Assembly: GCA_902569785.1 (NCBI GenBank)
Contig: CACFVO010000002.1
Coordinates: 62,001-126,000, forward strand
Reading direction: 5' to 3'
DNA: 64,000 bases
Source of the DNA: an uncultured Pelagibacteraceae bacterium
Lineage (GTDB): Bacteria; Pseudomonadota; Alphaproteobacteria; Pelagibacterales; Pelagibacteraceae
The position numbers were made by a program, and so were the translations under genes. The notes under the pieces were generated by a model, which was not told the origin of the DNA, ran no database searches, and was given only the letters and a program-made list of their open reading frames with translations. Below are positions 51,067-61,598 of the stretch, in pieces (the first letter of the stretch is position 1; each line of letters opens with the position of its first letter).

Positions 51067-52322
51067 TGAAAATAAACCTAATCAAACCAAATAAGGAAAA
51101 TCTCAATACTTTTGTTACTATAGGTAGCATCATTATTTTAGTGGGTTTTTTTGATTTTTTAGCTAACACTTTCTTAGGTGTAAATTTTACTGGATTCCTT
51201 CCTGCTGGACTGAGTTATTTTACGCCTATAATTCTTGGTGTTGTAGGACTTCATTTAATTAGAATTGAATTTAGCGGAAATAGATTGCTTGATAAAATAA
51301 ACACTAATTTTAATTCAAGTAATTTTAATGCATTTTTAAGTTTGTTGGTCATTTTTGTACTTATCAAATATATTCCTGCTCTATTAAATTGGTTTATTTT
51401 TGACGCTGATTTTGCAGGTAATACAAAACAAGATTGTACTAGTGGCGGTGCTTGTTGGGTTTTTGTAAAAGTTTGGCTTAATAGATTTGTTTATGGGATG
51501 TATCCAGATACAGAACAATGGCGAATTAATACAGCATTTTTAATGTTGTTTGCACTTGTAGGTGCATCATTTTTTGCTTCAGTAAAGGTTAAAAAATATC
51601 TTCTTATATTTTTGCTTTTTGTTTATCCTATCATTGGATTAAAATTGATTTCTGGTGGAGATTTTGGATTAGAGTATATTGAAACGGGAGCCTGGGGAGG
51701 TTTATCATTAACTTTTATAGTATCTGCCTTTGCTCTAATATTGTGCTTTCCAATCGGAATGTTTCTTGCTTTAGGTCGAAGATCAAATTTACCTGCAATT
51801 AGATATTCTTCTATTGGTTTTATTGAATTATGGAGAGGTGTTCCATTAATAACAGTTTTATTTATGTCAGCAGTTATGTTCCCTATGTTTTTACCAGACG
51901 GAACTTATGTAGATAAATTAATTAGAGTATTGGTTGCTATAACACTTTTTGAAGCAGCTTATATGGCAGAGGTTATAAGAGGGGGCCTTCAAGCTTTACC
52001 TAAAGGTCAGTATGAGGCTGCTAAATCTCTTGGTATGGGATATTGGAGAATGCATTTTCTTATAGTTTTACCTCAGGCTTTAAAATTAGTTATTCCAGGA
52101 ATTGCAAATACTTTTTTAGCTTTAGTTAAAGATACTCCTTTAATATTTGTTGTAGGACTGCTAGAACTTGCGGGTATGGTAAATTTAGCTAAAACAAATC
52201 CAGAATGGCTTGGTATGGCAATGGAAGGATATGTTTTTGCTGGTTTAGTTTTTTGGGTAGTTTGCTATGCTATGAGTAGATATAGTCAAAATCTTGAAAA
52301 AAAATTAAGTACTGAAAGATAA
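51066..52322 (+). CDS. aapM: General L-amino-acid ABC transporter permease AapM
   Basis: Second permease. Four N-terminal helices, a loop with CTSGGACW, then the conserved permease core: GGLSLTFIVSAFALILCFPIG, IELWRGVPLITVLFMSAV and EVIRGGLQALPKGQYEAAKS. LVKDTPLIFVVGLLEL is typical of the family. At 418 residues it is full length. The ATPase gene begins directly after its stop. Confidence 0.94.
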   Translation: MKINLIKPNKENLNTFVTIGSIIILVGFFDFLANTFLGVNFTGFLPAGLSYFTPIILGVVGLHLIRIEFSGNRLLDKINTNFNSSNFNAFLSLLVIFVLIKYIPALLNWFIFDADFAGNTKQDCTSGGACWVFVKVWLNRFVYGMYPDTEQWRINTAFLMLFALVGASFFASVKVKKYLLIFLLFVYPIIGLKLISGGDFGLEYIETGAWGGLSLTFIVSAFALILCFPIGMFLALGRRSNLPAIRYSSIGFIELWRGVPLITVLFMSAVMFPMFLPDGTYVDKLIRVLVAITLFEAAYMAEVIRGGLQALPKGQYEAAKSLGMGYWRMHFLIVLPQALKLVIPGIANTFLALVKDTPLIFVVGLLELAGMVNLAKTNPEWLGMAMEGYVFAGLVFWVVCYAMSRYSQNLEKKLSTER

Positions 52323-53054
52323 ATGAGTAAAATTATAGAGCTTAAAAACGTTAATAAATGGTTTGACAAATTTCAAGCATTAAAAGATGTAAATCTTGAA
52401 GTGAACCAGCAAGAAAAAATTGTTATCTGTGGTCCTTCAGGATCAGGTAAATCTACTTTAATCAGATGTATTAATAGACTAGAGGAACATCAAGACGGCC
52501 AAATAATAGTAGATGGAAAAGAAATATCAGAAAATACAAAAGATATTGAAAAAATACGTGCCGAGGTTGGAATGGTGTTTCAACAATTTAATCTATTTCC
52601 ACATTTATCAATTTTAGATAATTGCACACTTGCTCCTATATGGGTTAAAAAATTACCAAAAAAGCAAGCAGAGGAAATTGCAATGGAAAATTTAAAAAGA
52701 GTTCAAATAGCAGATCAAGCTACAAAATTTCCAGGTCAATTATCAGGTGGTCAACAACAACGATGTGCTTTAGCTCGTGCATTATGTATGAAGCCTAAAA
52801 TTATGTTATTTGACGAACCAACATCAGCCCTTGATCCAGAAATGATCAAAGAAGTACTAGATGCAATGGTAGACTTAGCTAGAGCAGGAATGACTATGAT
52901 AGTAGTTACCCATGAGATGGGATTTGCTAAAGAAGTTGCTGATAATATGATTTTTATGGACGAGGGTCGAATTGTCGAAAAAGCAAAAACAAAAGATTTT
53001 TTTAACAATCCAAAATCTGATCGAACTAAACTTTTCTTAAGTCAAATATTATAA
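52323..53054 (+). CDS. aapP: General L-amino-acid ABC transporter ATP-binding protein AapP
   Basis: ATPase of the transporter. Walker [12 protein letters not shown]-loop [13 protein letters not shown], signature [15 protein letters not shown], Walker [16 protein letters not shown] and H-loop [14 protein letters not shown] are all canonical. At 243 residues it is typical of polar amino-acid ATPases without a regulatory extension. It ends the aap operon; a small hairpin follows. Confidence 0.96.
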   Translation: MSKIIELKNVNKWFDKFQALKDVNLEVNQQEKIVICGPSGSGKSTLIRCINRLEEHQDGQIIVDGKEISENTKDIEKIRAEVGMVFQQFNLFPHLSILDNCTLAPIWVKKLPKKQAEEIAMENLKRVQIADQATKFPGQLSGGQQQRCALARALCMKPKIMLFDEPTSALDPEMIKEVLDAMVDLARAGMTMIVVTHEMGFAKEVADNMIFMDEGRIVEKAKTKDFFNNPKSDRTKLFLSQIL

Positions 53055-53077
53055 CAAGTTAAACTAGACTTGTTTTA
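53053..53077 (+). terminator. Possible weak terminator after aapP
   Basis: AACAAGT and ACTTGTT form a seven-base stem with an eight-base loop right at the aapP stop, followed by a short T stretch. Weaker than the aapJ terminator. Confidence 0.4.
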
Positions 53078-53141
53078 ATCTTACTAATGGTGTATTTGCA
53101 ATTTAAGATAAAAGAATGTTATTTACTTTAATCTAAAACAT

Positions 53142-53825
53142 ATGAAACAAATTATCATTTCAATTATAATTCTATTTTCATTTAATTTTCATGCAATCGG
53201 CCATGTAAATCATTATGAAAAACTAAACTATTTGGAATATGAATTATTTAGAAACAATCAATCTATAGGCTACCATAAATTTAACTTCATAAGAGACGGA
53301 GATAGTTTGTCAATTGTTAGTGAAGTGAGTTTTAAAATTACAAAACTTGGGGTGGATTTATATAAATATTTTGCAAAAAGTGAAGAAAATTACGAAAAAG
53401 GGATATTTAAAAGCTATTCTTCTAAAACTAAACAGAATAAAAAAGATAGATATGTTAACATTACTACTGATACTGCCGACAAAAATTTAATAATAAATGG
53501 ATCTTCATACAAAGGAAAAGCAGATAAAGAATTTATAGTTGGAACCTGGTGGAATCATGATATTGTAAAAGCAAAAGCACAAATAAGCGGTATTTCTGGT
53601 AGAATAATAGACCAAACAGTTACATTTATAGGCAAAGAAGAAATACAAATTGGAAACAAAACTTATAAAACACTACGTTTTAACTTTAAATCTTCTGACG
53701 TGACACTTCCTGATAGTAAAAAACTTAATACAGATATTTGGTATGAAGAAAACTCATACCTTTGGGTAAAAGCAACTTTTGAAAAGACTGGTTATTGGGA
53801 GTATAGAATAAAGACTTATAAATAA
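53142..53825 (+). CDS. Secreted beta-rich protein (DUF6134-like), unknown function
   Basis: Signal peptide at about residues 1-20 (IIISIIILFSFNFHAIGH), then a beta-strand-rich body: YELFRNNQSIGYHKFNF, KSYSSKTKQN, TWWNHDIVKAKAQ and a C-terminal LWVKATFEKTGYWEYRI. The pattern fits DUF6134/DUF3108-like periplasmic or outer-membrane-associated proteins, seen widely in alphaproteobacteria and without an assigned role. It is monocistronic between the aap operon and an XRE regulator. Confidence 0.7.
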   Translation: MKQIIISIIILFSFNFHAIGHVNHYEKLNYLEYELFRNNQSIGYHKFNFIRDGDSLSIVSEVSFKITKLGVDLYKYFAKSEENYEKGIFKSYSSKTKQNKKDRYVNITTDTADKNLIINGSSYKGKADKEFIVGTWWNHDIVKAKAQISGISGRIIDQTVTFIGKEEIQIGNKTYKTLRFNFKSSDVTLPDSKKLNTDIWYEENSYLWVKATFEKTGYWEYRIKTYK

Positions 53826-53986
53826 TTTATATTTTAGTCTCTTTTTTTTTCCCTGAGTCAACAGTTATTATTAATTATTTGTACTTTTTTACGCTAAAAC
53901 ACATTAAAATTTTCTTACCCAAAATGAACTTTTACTGTTGCCAAAATCTCAAAATTAGGGTTGTATAAATAAAAAAAGGGAGTTCT

Positions 53987-54352
53987 ATGGAAGAGAGTTT
54001 TAACGTTCATTTAGGTAAAAAATTAAGATTGCGTAGATTATCACTTGGACTTACGCAAACAAAAGTCGCCCAAGCAATTAATGTTACATTTCAACAAATA
54101 CAAAAATATGAAAAAGGAACTAATGGAGTGAGCTCCAATAGATTAATGCAACTTTCTCAATTTTTAAAAGTTCCAATTATATATTTTTTTGAAGATTATA
54201 AAGATTTTAAAAACACAAATTCTAGCGAAACAATGAACGAAGATCTTAATTATTCATTTTTAAGCAGAACCTTTTCTTCATTATCTAGAACACAAAAAGA
54301 CAAAATTTTTCAAATATTAAGCAATACTTCAAAATTTGAAAAAACTGGTTAA
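53987..54352 (+). CDS. XRE-family helix-turn-helix regulator
   Basis: 121 residues with an N-terminal HTH_3 domain: LGKKLRLRRLSLGLTQTKVAQ, then VTFQQIQKYEKGTNGVSSNRL (recognition helix) and LSQFLKVPIIYFF. This is the form common in alphaproteobacteria (VTFQQIQKYEKGxN), where members regulate chromosomal genes. The C-terminal 45 residues are helical and may mediate dimerisation. GGGAG precedes the start by 6 bases. The targets are unknown. Confidence 0.88.
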   Translation: MEESFNVHLGKKLRLRRLSLGLTQTKVAQAINVTFQQIQKYEKGTNGVSSNRLMQLSQFLKVPIIYFFEDYKDFKNTNSSETMNEDLNYSFLSRTFSSLSRTQKDKIFQILSNTSKFEKTG

Positions 54353-54363
54353 TTATAATTGAT

Positions 54364-54439
54364 TGGCTCCTCGGGCAGGACTCGAACCTGCGACCAATTG
54401 ATTAACAGTCAACTGCTCTACCAACTGAGCTACCGAGGA
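54364..54439 (-). tRNA. tRNA-Asn (anticodon GTT)
   Basis: On the minus strand: acceptor TCCTCGG/CCGAGGA, D-arm with AGCTCAGTTGGTAGAGC, anticodon loop CTGTTAA with anticodon GTT, T-arm GGTTCGAGTCC, encoded CCA (plus-strand TGG at 54364-54366). Confidence 0.96.
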
Positions 54440-54487
54440 ATAGAAATGAACATACTTTTTTTAAAAAAATAAAACAACCAATTTTTT

Positions 54488-54561
54488 TGGAGGCCACGCC
54501 CAGAATCGAACTGGGATAAAAGGATTTGCAATCCTCTGCGTAACCATTCCGCCACGTGGCC
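54488..54561 (-). tRNA. tRNA-Cys (anticodon GCA)
   Basis: On the minus strand: acceptor GGCCACG/CGTGGCC, short D-arm, anticodon stem AGGATT/AATCCT around TTGCAAA with anticodon GCA, T-arm AGTTCGATTCT and encoded CCA. It lies 48 bases from tRNA-Asn and is probably cotranscribed with it. Confidence 0.95.
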
Positions 54562-54661
54562 AAGTAGCTTTACGAGGACTGGAAGCCCAAGTAAGTTTAA
54601 ACTTTTACACTTTTCATTCTTGTTTCTCAAGTATGAAAAGAAAGCAACAGACTACTCAAAT

Positions 54662-54680
54662 GGGACTAGGAGGGGACTAG
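54662..54680. repeat. Direct repeat GGGACTAG near the tRNA genes
   Basis: GGGACTAG at 54662-54669 and at 54673-54680, 11 bases apart, in the 229-base stretch between tRNA-Cys and the APS-kinase-like gene. Apart from this repeat the stretch holds only AT-rich sequence and presumably the promoters of the flanking genes. It could be a remnant attachment site of an element integrated at the tRNA; no integrase is present. Confidence 0.3.
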
Positions 54681-54790
54681 AGATTGATCTGTAGCATTGA
54701 ATAACATTGAAACTTTGTTAAATTCGAAAATGAATAAAAAAATTAACAAATAGTAACTTAAAAAAATTTGAATAATATTAATTTAAATGG

Positions 54791-55216
54791 ATGAAAAAAA
54801 AAATATTAATTATGGGTTTGCCTGGAGCAGGAAAATCATATCTCGCTAAAAAATTGTATCCATATTTAAAAGCTGTTTGGTTAAATAACGATGAAGTACG
54901 AAAAGAAGCTAAAGATTGGGATTTTAGTTATGAAGGCAGAGAAAGACAGTGTAAAAGAATGACATATTTAGCCCAAAAAGCTTTAAATAAAGGAAAACAT
55001 GTGATTGCAGATTTCGTCTGCCCAACATCAAAAACTAGGAAAGCTTTTAATGCTGACATTGTAATATGGTTAGATACCATTAAAAAAGGAAGGTTCGAGG
55101 ATACTAACAAAATGTTTGTAAAACCTAAGAAATTTGATTTTAGAGTAACTGAAAAAAATGCAAAAAAATGGTCCTTGCAAATTTTTAAAGATTTGAAAAA
55201 GAAAGGTTTAATTTAA
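54791..55216 (+). CDS. P-loop kinase related to adenylylsulfate kinase (CysC-like)
   Basis: 141-residue nucleotide kinase. Walker A is GLPGAGKSYLAKKL (9-22). NNDEVRKEAKDWDFSYEGRERQ (about 36-57) lines up with the APS-kinase GDNVR...LGFS..DR block, and VIADFVCPTSKTR with its substrate-binding strand. It is shorter than usual CysC (about 175-200 residues), missing part of the C-terminal lid. The following gene is a sulfotransferase needing PAPS, so PAPS formation is a sensible guess; kinase activity on another small molecule is possible. Confidence 0.72.
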   Translation: MKKKILIMGLPGAGKSYLAKKLYPYLKAVWLNNDEVRKEAKDWDFSYEGRERQCKRMTYLAQKALNKGKHVIADFVCPTSKTRKAFNADIVIWLDTIKKGRFEDTNKMFVKPKKFDFRVTEKNAKKWSLQIFKDLKKKGLI

Positions 55217-55222
55217 AAATTA

Positions 55223-56011
55223 GTGATGACAATCATTAGTTATAATAAAAATTTTATATTTGTAAAATCAAGGAAGACTGGTGGAACTTCAATGGAAATA
55301 GCTCTTTCAAAATTTTGTGGCGCAGAAGATATTATTGCCCCCATAGGGCCGTTTGGCGAGGATGAGAGAAAGTCAAGAAAATTTCTAAGCCCTCAAAATT
55401 ACATAAATAAAAAAAAACCAAAAAAATTAAATACCGCTTTGTTTAAAAATTTGATTGCCAGCTTAATAAAATTATTACCACTAACAAAAAAAATTTTTAA
55501 ATTTAATTATCCTCCAAAATTTTTTTTTAGGCCACTTTTCCTCGAGAATCGAATAGCTGGTGAGCATACTTCATTAAAAATATTAAAAAAAACACTTAGC
55601 AATCATTTTTATGATAACTCTTTTAAATTTACCATTGTAAGAAATCCTTATGATCAGTTTTTAAGCTTTTATCATTGGGAAATATTTAGAAAAAGAGTTG
55701 ATCCTAGTAAAGGCATTTATGATTTTACAAAAAAACAAGCTTATTATTTTTTTAATCTGGAAAAATCTATTTTACTAGATGAGAATGGCAAACTAGATTT
55801 TGATCTGATTATAAAGTATGAGAATTTAGAAAAAGATTTAAAAATACTTGATAAAAGGCTGGGTCTTAACGAAGGAATCTATGAAACTTTTAAAAGTATT
55901 AAAGCTAAAGCTAATTTAAGAAAAAAAGATGTAAAATTAGATGAAAAATCCCGAGAGCTTATTTATAAAGATGCTAAGTTTTTCTTTAAAGAATTTGGAT
56001 ATGAATATTAA
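55223..56011 (+). CDS. Sulfotransferase family protein
   Basis: PAPS-dependent sulfotransferase fold. The 5'-phosphosulfate loop is FVKSRKTGGTSMEIALS (residues 12-28) and the 3'-phosphate motif KFTIVRNPYDQFLSFYHW (about 134-151). 262 residues; the middle is basic and variable, as expected for acceptor binding. The acceptor may be a surface glycan or lipid. Six bases separate it from the kinase-like gene and 12 from valS, so the pair sits as an insert between tRNA-Cys and the core gene valS. Confidence 0.85.
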   Translation: MMTIISYNKNFIFVKSRKTGGTSMEIALSKFCGAEDIIAPIGPFGEDERKSRKFLSPQNYINKKKPKKLNTALFKNLIASLIKLLPLTKKIFKFNYPPKFFFRPLFLENRIAGEHTSLKILKKTLSNHFYDNSFKFTIVRNPYDQFLSFYHWEIFRKRVDPSKGIYDFTKKQAYYFFNLEKSILLDENGKLDFDLIIKYENLEKDLKILDKRLGLNEGIYETFKSIKAKANLRKKDVKLDEKSRELIYKDAKFFFKEFGYEY

Positions 56012-56023
56012 GGGTAATCAAAA

Positions 56024-58672
56024 ATGGAATTTAAAAAATACAATCATTTAAAAGAAGAGAAAAAAATCTCAGACTTTTGGATTAAAAAAGGGTGTTTTAA
56101 ACCGCGAAAAGGAAAACTCAAAAGCACATTCTCAATTGTTATTCCACCTCCAAATGTTACAGGAAGGCTTCATATGGGACATGCTTTAAACAATAGTCTC
56201 CAAGACGTACTTGTTCGATTTAATAGAATGAAAGGAAACGAAACTTTGTGGCAGCCTGGAACTGACCATGCGGGAATAGCCACTCAAGCAGTCGTAGAAA
56301 AAAATTTAGAAAAAAAGGGAATTAAAAAACATGATTTAGGAAGAGAAAAATTCATTAAAAAAGTTTGGAAATGGAAAGAAGAGTCAGGTGGAATAATTTT
56401 AGATCAGCTGAAAAAATTAGGCTGTTCTTGCGATTGGTCAAGAACGAGATTTACTATGGATAAAGATCTATCTCAAGCCGTTATTAAAGTATTTGTAAAA
56501 CTTTATAATAACAAGTTAATTTATAAAGATAAAAAACTTGTGAATTGGGATACACAACTTCAAACAGCCATTTCAGATTTAGAAGTAATACAAAAAGATG
56601 CACAATCTCAATTATATTACATCGATTATCAAATTGAGAATTCAGATAACAAAATTACAATTGCCACTACTAGGCCAGAAACTATGATGGGCGATACTGC
56701 AGTTGCTGTAAACCCTAAAGATGAACGATATATGCATTTAATTGGTAAAAATGTAGAAATTCCATTGGTGAATAGAAAGGTAAAAATTATAGCTGACCAC
56801 TACGCAGATCCCGATCAAGGATCAGGAGCAGTAAAAATAACACCAGCGCATGATTTCAATGATTATGAGGTAGGAAAAAGAAATAAATTAGAACTAATAA
56901 ATATTTTCGAAAAAAATGGAAAAATTAACAAAAATGGAATTAAAAAATTCGTTGGTTTAGATAGATTTGAAGCAAGAAAACTTTTTGTAAAACAACTTAA
57001 AGAAACTGGAAATCTTCTTAAAATTGAAACTATTAAAAATAAAATTCCTTACGGAGATAGATCTAATACTATAATCGAACCACTTTTAACTGAACAATGG
57101 TTTGTTGATGCAAAAAAATTATCCGAGAAACCAATTAGTATAATTAATGAGAGGAAAACTACTTTTTTTCCTATCAATTGGACTAAGACATTTTTTCAAT
57201 GGATGAAAAATATTGAACCTTGGTGTATATCTCGTCAAATTTGGTGGGGTCATAGAATTCCTGCTTGGTATGATGAAGACAATAATATTTTTGTTGCTGA
57301 AAATGAAAATGATGCATTAATTTTAGCAAAGAAAAAAAATATAAACAAAAAAGTAAAGCTTAAACAAGAAACGGATGTTTTAGACACTTGGTTCTCATCT
57401 GCATTATGGCCATTCGCCACATTAGGCTGGCCAGCTAAAACAAAAGAACTCTCAAAATTCTATCCTACTTCAGTACTCGTAACAGGTTTCGATATAATCT
57501 TTTTTTGGGTAGCCAGGATGTTAATGATGGGTAATTATTTTAACAAACATACTCCATTTCATAAGATTTATGTTCATGCATTAGTACGAGACGAAAAAGG
57601 ACAAAAAATGTCTAAATCCAAAGGAAACGTAATTGATCCATTAGAACTTATTAATGAGTTTGGAGCTGATAGTTTAAGGTTTACTTTAATTTCAATGGCC
57701 TCTCCAGGAAGAGATGTAAAATTATCAAAAGATAGAGTTATAGGAAATAGAAATTTCATTACAAAAATCTGGAGTGCCAACAATTTTTTAAAACTCAATA
57801 ATTGTAAATTAAATAAAAAAGTAAATATTAAATCGATAAAACTTCCAATAAATCAATGGATATTTAATGAGTACATTAAGACACAAAACTTAGTATCAAA
57901 AAATATTGAAATTTTTAGATTTGATGAATCAGCAAAACATGCTTACCAATTTGTATGGCATTCTTATTGTGATTGGTATTTAGAGTTTTTAAAGCCAATT
58001 TTTAATTCAAAAAACAAGTCCGAAATTAGAGAAGCAAAATTATTTTCATCATTTATGATGGGCAATATTTTAAGACTTCTCCATCCTTTTATACCCTTTT
58101 TTACAGAGTCAGTTTGGTCAAAAAATAGATATAAAACAATTTATAAGGAAGATTTAATATTATCTTCTTGGCCAAACTATAAAAATCTTAATAAATTTAA
58201 TAAAAATCAAATTGATATTAATAATATAATTGAATTAATTTCTAATATCAGATCGACAAAAGCTGAACTAAAAATTACACCAAAGTTATTTTGCGATATA
58301 TCATTCTCTGAGAAAACTGGAAAACTTAAAAAATTAATAAACAATTATTTTGATTTAATTAAACAAGTAGGCAGGGTAAATAAGATTATAGTAAATAAAT
58401 ATAATAATAAAAATTTTATTGATATTTTGGTTTTAAAAGAAAAACTTTCACTAGGATTTAGTACTGATATTGATTTAGCTTCTCAAAAAGTAAACATACT
58501 AAAAAAAATGGAAAAAATAAAAAAACAAGTTGATGATCTAAATAATAAGCTGAAAAATAAGGCTTATATTAAGAACGCCCCTAAAGAAATTGTTCAAAAT
58601 GATAAAAAACTAGTCAAAGAATTAACTGTTGAAGATGAAAAATTAAGAAGTATTGTATCGAGTATAAGTTAA
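56024..58672 (+). CDS. valS: Valyl-tRNA synthetase
   Basis: Class Ia synthetase with editing domain. HIGH motif in [31 protein letters not shown], editing-domain block [20 protein letters not shown], and KMSKS in [18 protein letters not shown]-terminal coiled coil (about 825-865) is typical of ValRS. At 882 residues it is full length. It ends 2 bases before ilvD, tying valine synthesis and charging together in position. Confidence 0.98.
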   Translation: MEFKKYNHLKEEKKISDFWIKKGCFKPRKGKLKSTFSIVIPPPNVTGRLHMGHALNNSLQDVLVRFNRMKGNETLWQPGTDHAGIATQAVVEKNLEKKGIKKHDLGREKFIKKVWKWKEESGGIILDQLKKLGCSCDWSRTRFTMDKDLSQAVIKVFVKLYNNKLIYKDKKLVNWDTQLQTAISDLEVIQKDAQSQLYYIDYQIENSDNKITIATTRPETMMGDTAVAVNPKDERYMHLIGKNVEIPLVNRKVKIIADHYADPDQGSGAVKITPAHDFNDYEVGKRNKLELINIFEKNGKINKNGIKKFVGLDRFEARKLFVKQLKETGNLLKIETIKNKIPYGDRSNTIIEPLLTEQWFVDAKKLSEKPISIINERKTTFFPINWTKTFFQWMKNIEPWCISRQIWWGHRIPAWYDEDNNIFVAENENDALILAKKKNINKKVKLKQETDVLDTWFSSALWPFATLGWPAKTKELSKFYPTSVLVTGFDIIFFWVARMLMMGNYFNKHTPFHKIYVHALVRDEKGQKMSKSKGNVIDPLELINEFGADSLRFTLISMASPGRDVKLSKDRVIGNRNFITKIWSANNFLKLNNCKLNKKVNIKSIKLPINQWIFNEYIKTQNLVSKNIEIFRFDESAKHAYQFVWHSYCDWYLEFLKPIFNSKNKSEIREAKLFSSFMMGNILRLLHPFIPFFTESVWSKNRYKTIYKEDLILSSWPNYKNLNKFNKNQIDINNIIELISNIRSTKAELKITPKLFCDISFSEKTGKLKKLINNYFDLIKQVGRVNKIIVNKYNNKNFIDILVLKEKLSLGFSTDIDLASQKVNILKKMEKIKKQVDDLNNKLKNKAYIKNAPKEIVQNDKKLVKELTVEDEKLRSIVSSIS

Positions 58673-58674
58673 AT

Positions 58675-60393
58675 ATGTCTAAAATTAATAAGAATAAATT
58701 ACCCAGTCGTCACACATCTTTAGGACCTGATAGAGCTCCCCACCGGTCTTTTTACTATGCGATGGGTGAAACAGAACAAGATGTAGCAAAACCTTTTGTA
58801 GGTGTTGTTTCAACTTGGAATGAAGCAGCTCCTTGTAATACAGCTTTAATGAGACAGGCACAGTCAGTTAAAAAAGGTGTCAGAAAATCTGGCGGGACAC
58901 CAAGAGAATTTTGCACTATTACTGTTACTGATGGTATAGCTATGGGCCACGAAGGAATGAAATCATCGTTAATTTCAAGAGAAGTTATAGCTGACTCAGC
59001 AGAATTAACAGTTAGAGGACATTGTTATGATGCTTTAGTTGGTATTGCAGGATGCGATAAATCATTACCAGGATTAATGATGTCTATGTTGAGATTAAAT
59101 GTTCCAAGCGTTTTTATTTATGGCGGTTCTATTTTACCTGGTAGATATAAAGGTAAAGATGTAACAGTAGTTGATGTATTTGAAGCTGTTGGAAAACATT
59201 CTGCAGGTTCAATGACCTCTGAAGAACTTAGAGAATTAGAATTAGTTGCTTGCCCTAGCGCTGGTGCTTGTGGTGGTCAATTTACGGCTAACACTATGGC
59301 ATGTGTTTCTGAAGCTATAGGATTAGCATTACCTTATTCTGCAGGCACGCCAGCTCCATATGAAGAAAGAGATAAGTACGCTTTTGAAAGTGGCCAAACA
59401 GTAATGAATTTATTAGAAAAAAATATAAAACCAAGAGATATAGTAACAAAAAAATCTTTAGAAAATGCAGCAACGATTGTAGCAGCTACAGGTGGATCAA
59501 CTAACGCAGCTCTTCATTTACCTGCTTTAGCTAATGAAATTGGAGTTAAATTTGATTTAATGGATGTAGCAAAAATATTTAAAAAAACACCTTATCTTGC
59601 AGATTTAAAACCTGGAGGAAAATATGTAGCAAAAGATATGTGGGAAGCAGGTGGAGTTCCTATGTTATTAAAAACCTTAAACGATGGTGGTTTTATTCAT
59701 GGTGATTGCATCACTGTTACTGGCAAAACAATGAAAGAAAATTTAAAAAATATTAAGTTTAATTCTAATCAGAAAGTTTTAAGAAAATATAATAATCCTT
59801 TATCTCCAGACGGTGGAGTTGTTGGATTAAAAGGAAATTTAGCTCCAGATGGAGCTATTGTAAAAATAGCTGGTTTAAAAAAACTACAATTTACTGGTAA
59901 AGCAAGATGCTTTGACAATGAGGAAGATGCAATGGAAGCAGTTCAGACGAAGCAATACAAAGATGGAGATGTAATTATAATAAGATATGAAGGGCCAAGA
60001 GGTGGCCCCGGTATGAGAGAAATGTTATCAACTACTGGAGCGATTTATGGTCAAGGCAAAGGAGAAAAGGTTGCTTTAATAACAGACGGAAGGTTTTCTG
60101 GAGCAACCAGAGGTTTCTGTGTTGGACATGTTGGACCTGAAGCAGCATTGGGCGGACCAATTGCGTTACTAAAAAATGGGGACATTATCGACATTAATGC
60201 AAAAAAAGGAACTATTAATGTTAGATTAACAAAATCTCAATTAGCCTCTAGAAAGAAAAAATGGAGAGCCAAAAAATCTTCATTTGGTTCAGGTACGCTA
60301 TGGAAATATGCTCAAACAGTTGGCCCAGCTTATCTTGGCGCTCCAACTCATCCAGGTAAAAAAAAAGAAGTTAAAGAATATTCTAAGATTTAA
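58675..60393 (+). CDS. ilvD: Dihydroxy-acid dehydratase
   Basis: Iron-sulfur dehydratase for the penultimate step of valine, leucine and isoleucine synthesis. Cluster cysteines are in [14 protein letters not shown] and [15 protein letters not shown]. The C-terminal [19 protein letters not shown] holds the catalytic Ser region. At 572 residues it is full length. The stop overlaps the next start by one base (TAATG). Confidence 0.97.
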   Translation: MSKINKNKLPSRHTSLGPDRAPHRSFYYAMGETEQDVAKPFVGVVSTWNEAAPCNTALMRQAQSVKKGVRKSGGTPREFCTITVTDGIAMGHEGMKSSLISREVIADSAELTVRGHCYDALVGIAGCDKSLPGLMMSMLRLNVPSVFIYGGSILPGRYKGKDVTVVDVFEAVGKHSAGSMTSEELRELELVACPSAGACGGQFTANTMACVSEAIGLALPYSAGTPAPYEERDKYAFESGQTVMNLLEKNIKPRDIVTKKSLENAATIVAATGGSTNAALHLPALANEIGVKFDLMDVAKIFKKTPYLADLKPGGKYVAKDMWEAGGVPMLLKTLNDGGFIHGDCITVTGKTMKENLKNIKFNSNQKVLRKYNNPLSPDGGVVGLKGNLAPDGAIVKIAGLKKLQFTGKARCFDNEEDAMEAVQTKQYKDGDVIIIRYEGPRGGPGMREMLSTTGAIYGQGKGEKVALITDGRFSGATRGFCVGHVGPEAALGGPIALLKNGDIIDINAKKGTINVRLTKSQLASRKKKWRAKKSSFGSGTLWKYAQTVGPAYLGAPTHPGKKKEVKEYSKI

Positions 60394-61598
60394 TGAAGAT
60401 CAGACCAGTTATTTTATGTGGTGGTTCCGGAACTAGATTATGGAGTAATTTAAAACAGCATCAAGCAAAACAGTTTATAGATTTCGGAGGTTGGACTTTG
60501 CTTGGAAAAACTTTAGAGAGAATAAAAGGATCTTTATTTGACACCCCTATAATTAGCACCAACTTAAAATATCTCAAAGAAATAAAAAAACATTTAAAAA
60601 GACATAAGATTAAAAAATATAAAATTGTACTAGAACCAACCAAAAGAAATACAGGACCAGCTATTCTTTCTACTGCACTCATAAAAGACGTTCCAGATAA
60701 ACAACCTATGATATTCTTAACAGCAGATCATTTAATAGAAAAAATAGATAAATTTAACAATGAAATAAACAAAAATAAGAAATATTTAAATGATAAAAAT
60801 ATCTTCATTTTTGGTATAAAACCCACTACACCGTCTGATCAATTTGGATATTTAATTACTAAAAAAATTAAAAAAAAATTAAATAAAGTTACCAGATTTC
60901 TTGAAAAACCTAGTCAGCTTAATGCAAAAAAAATAATAAACCAAGGAGGTTATTGGAATTCTGGAATGTTTTTCTTAAGGAAAGACTCAATCATTAATAA
61001 TTTCAAAAAATATCAAAAAAATATGTATCGAAATTCTTTGTTAGCAGTTAATAAAAGTAATTTTAAAAATAATATATATTATTTAAATAAGAATGCATTT
61101 ACTAAAAATGCTTCAAAATCTTTTGATTATGCAATTTTAGAAAAAACAAAAAATATAAATGCTATAAAGCTAAATATACCTTGGTCAGATTTAGGAAGTT
61201 GGAAAGAAATTCTTTTAATGTACTATAGAAACAGAGCTAAATATTTTAGTAAAAAAAACACTTTTTATAGACCGTGGGGTAGATTTACAAATTTATTTAA
61301 TGGTAATAATTTTCTTATAAAGGAAATACATGTTAATTCAAAAGGTATTTTGAGTTTACAAAAACATTTTCATAGGTCTGAACATTGGCTTGTGACACAA
61401 GGTAAGCCCAAAATTACACTGAATAAAAATTTTTTTTCGAAAAAGCCAAACGAAACGATCTTTATTCCTCAAGGCGCGATTCATAGAATTCAAAATAATA
61501 ATAAAAAACCAGTTAAAATTATGGAGGCTCAAATAGGATTTATTTTAAAAGAAACTGATATAATACGCTACAAAGATGTTTACGGTCGAGCTAATTAA
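60393..61598 (+). CDS. Mannose-1-phosphate guanylyltransferase with C-terminal cupin domain
   Basis: Makes GDP-mannose for surface polysaccharide. The nucleotidyltransferase domain opens VILCGGSGTRLWS, with EPTKRNTGPAI, FLTADHLI, FLEKPSQLNA and GGYWNSGMFFLRKDS. A cupin (about 290-400) with RPWGRF, LSLQKHFHRSEHWLV and IFIPQGAIHRIQN follows, as in bifunctional ManC/AlgA enzymes that also isomerise mannose 6-phosphate. At 401 residues it is shorter than the usual 470, so isomerase activity is uncertain. Its end overlaps xth on the opposite strand by 8 bases. Confidence 0.9.
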   Translation: MKIRPVILCGGSGTRLWSNLKQHQAKQFIDFGGWTLLGKTLERIKGSLFDTPIISTNLKYLKEIKKHLKRHKIKKYKIVLEPTKRNTGPAILSTALIKDVPDKQPMIFLTADHLIEKIDKFNNEINKNKKYLNDKNIFIFGIKPTTPSDQFGYLITKKIKKKLNKVTRFLEKPSQLNAKKIINQGGYWNSGMFFLRKDSIINNFKKYQKNMYRNSLLAVNKSNFKNNIYYLNKNAFTKNASKSFDYAILEKTKNINAIKLNIPWSDLGSWKEILLMYYRNRAKYFSKKNTFYRPWGRFTNLFNGNNFLIKEIHVNSKGILSLQKHFHRSEHWLVTQGKPKITLNKNFFSKKPNETIFIPQGAIHRIQNNNKKPVKIMEAQIGFILKETDIIRYKDVYGRAN

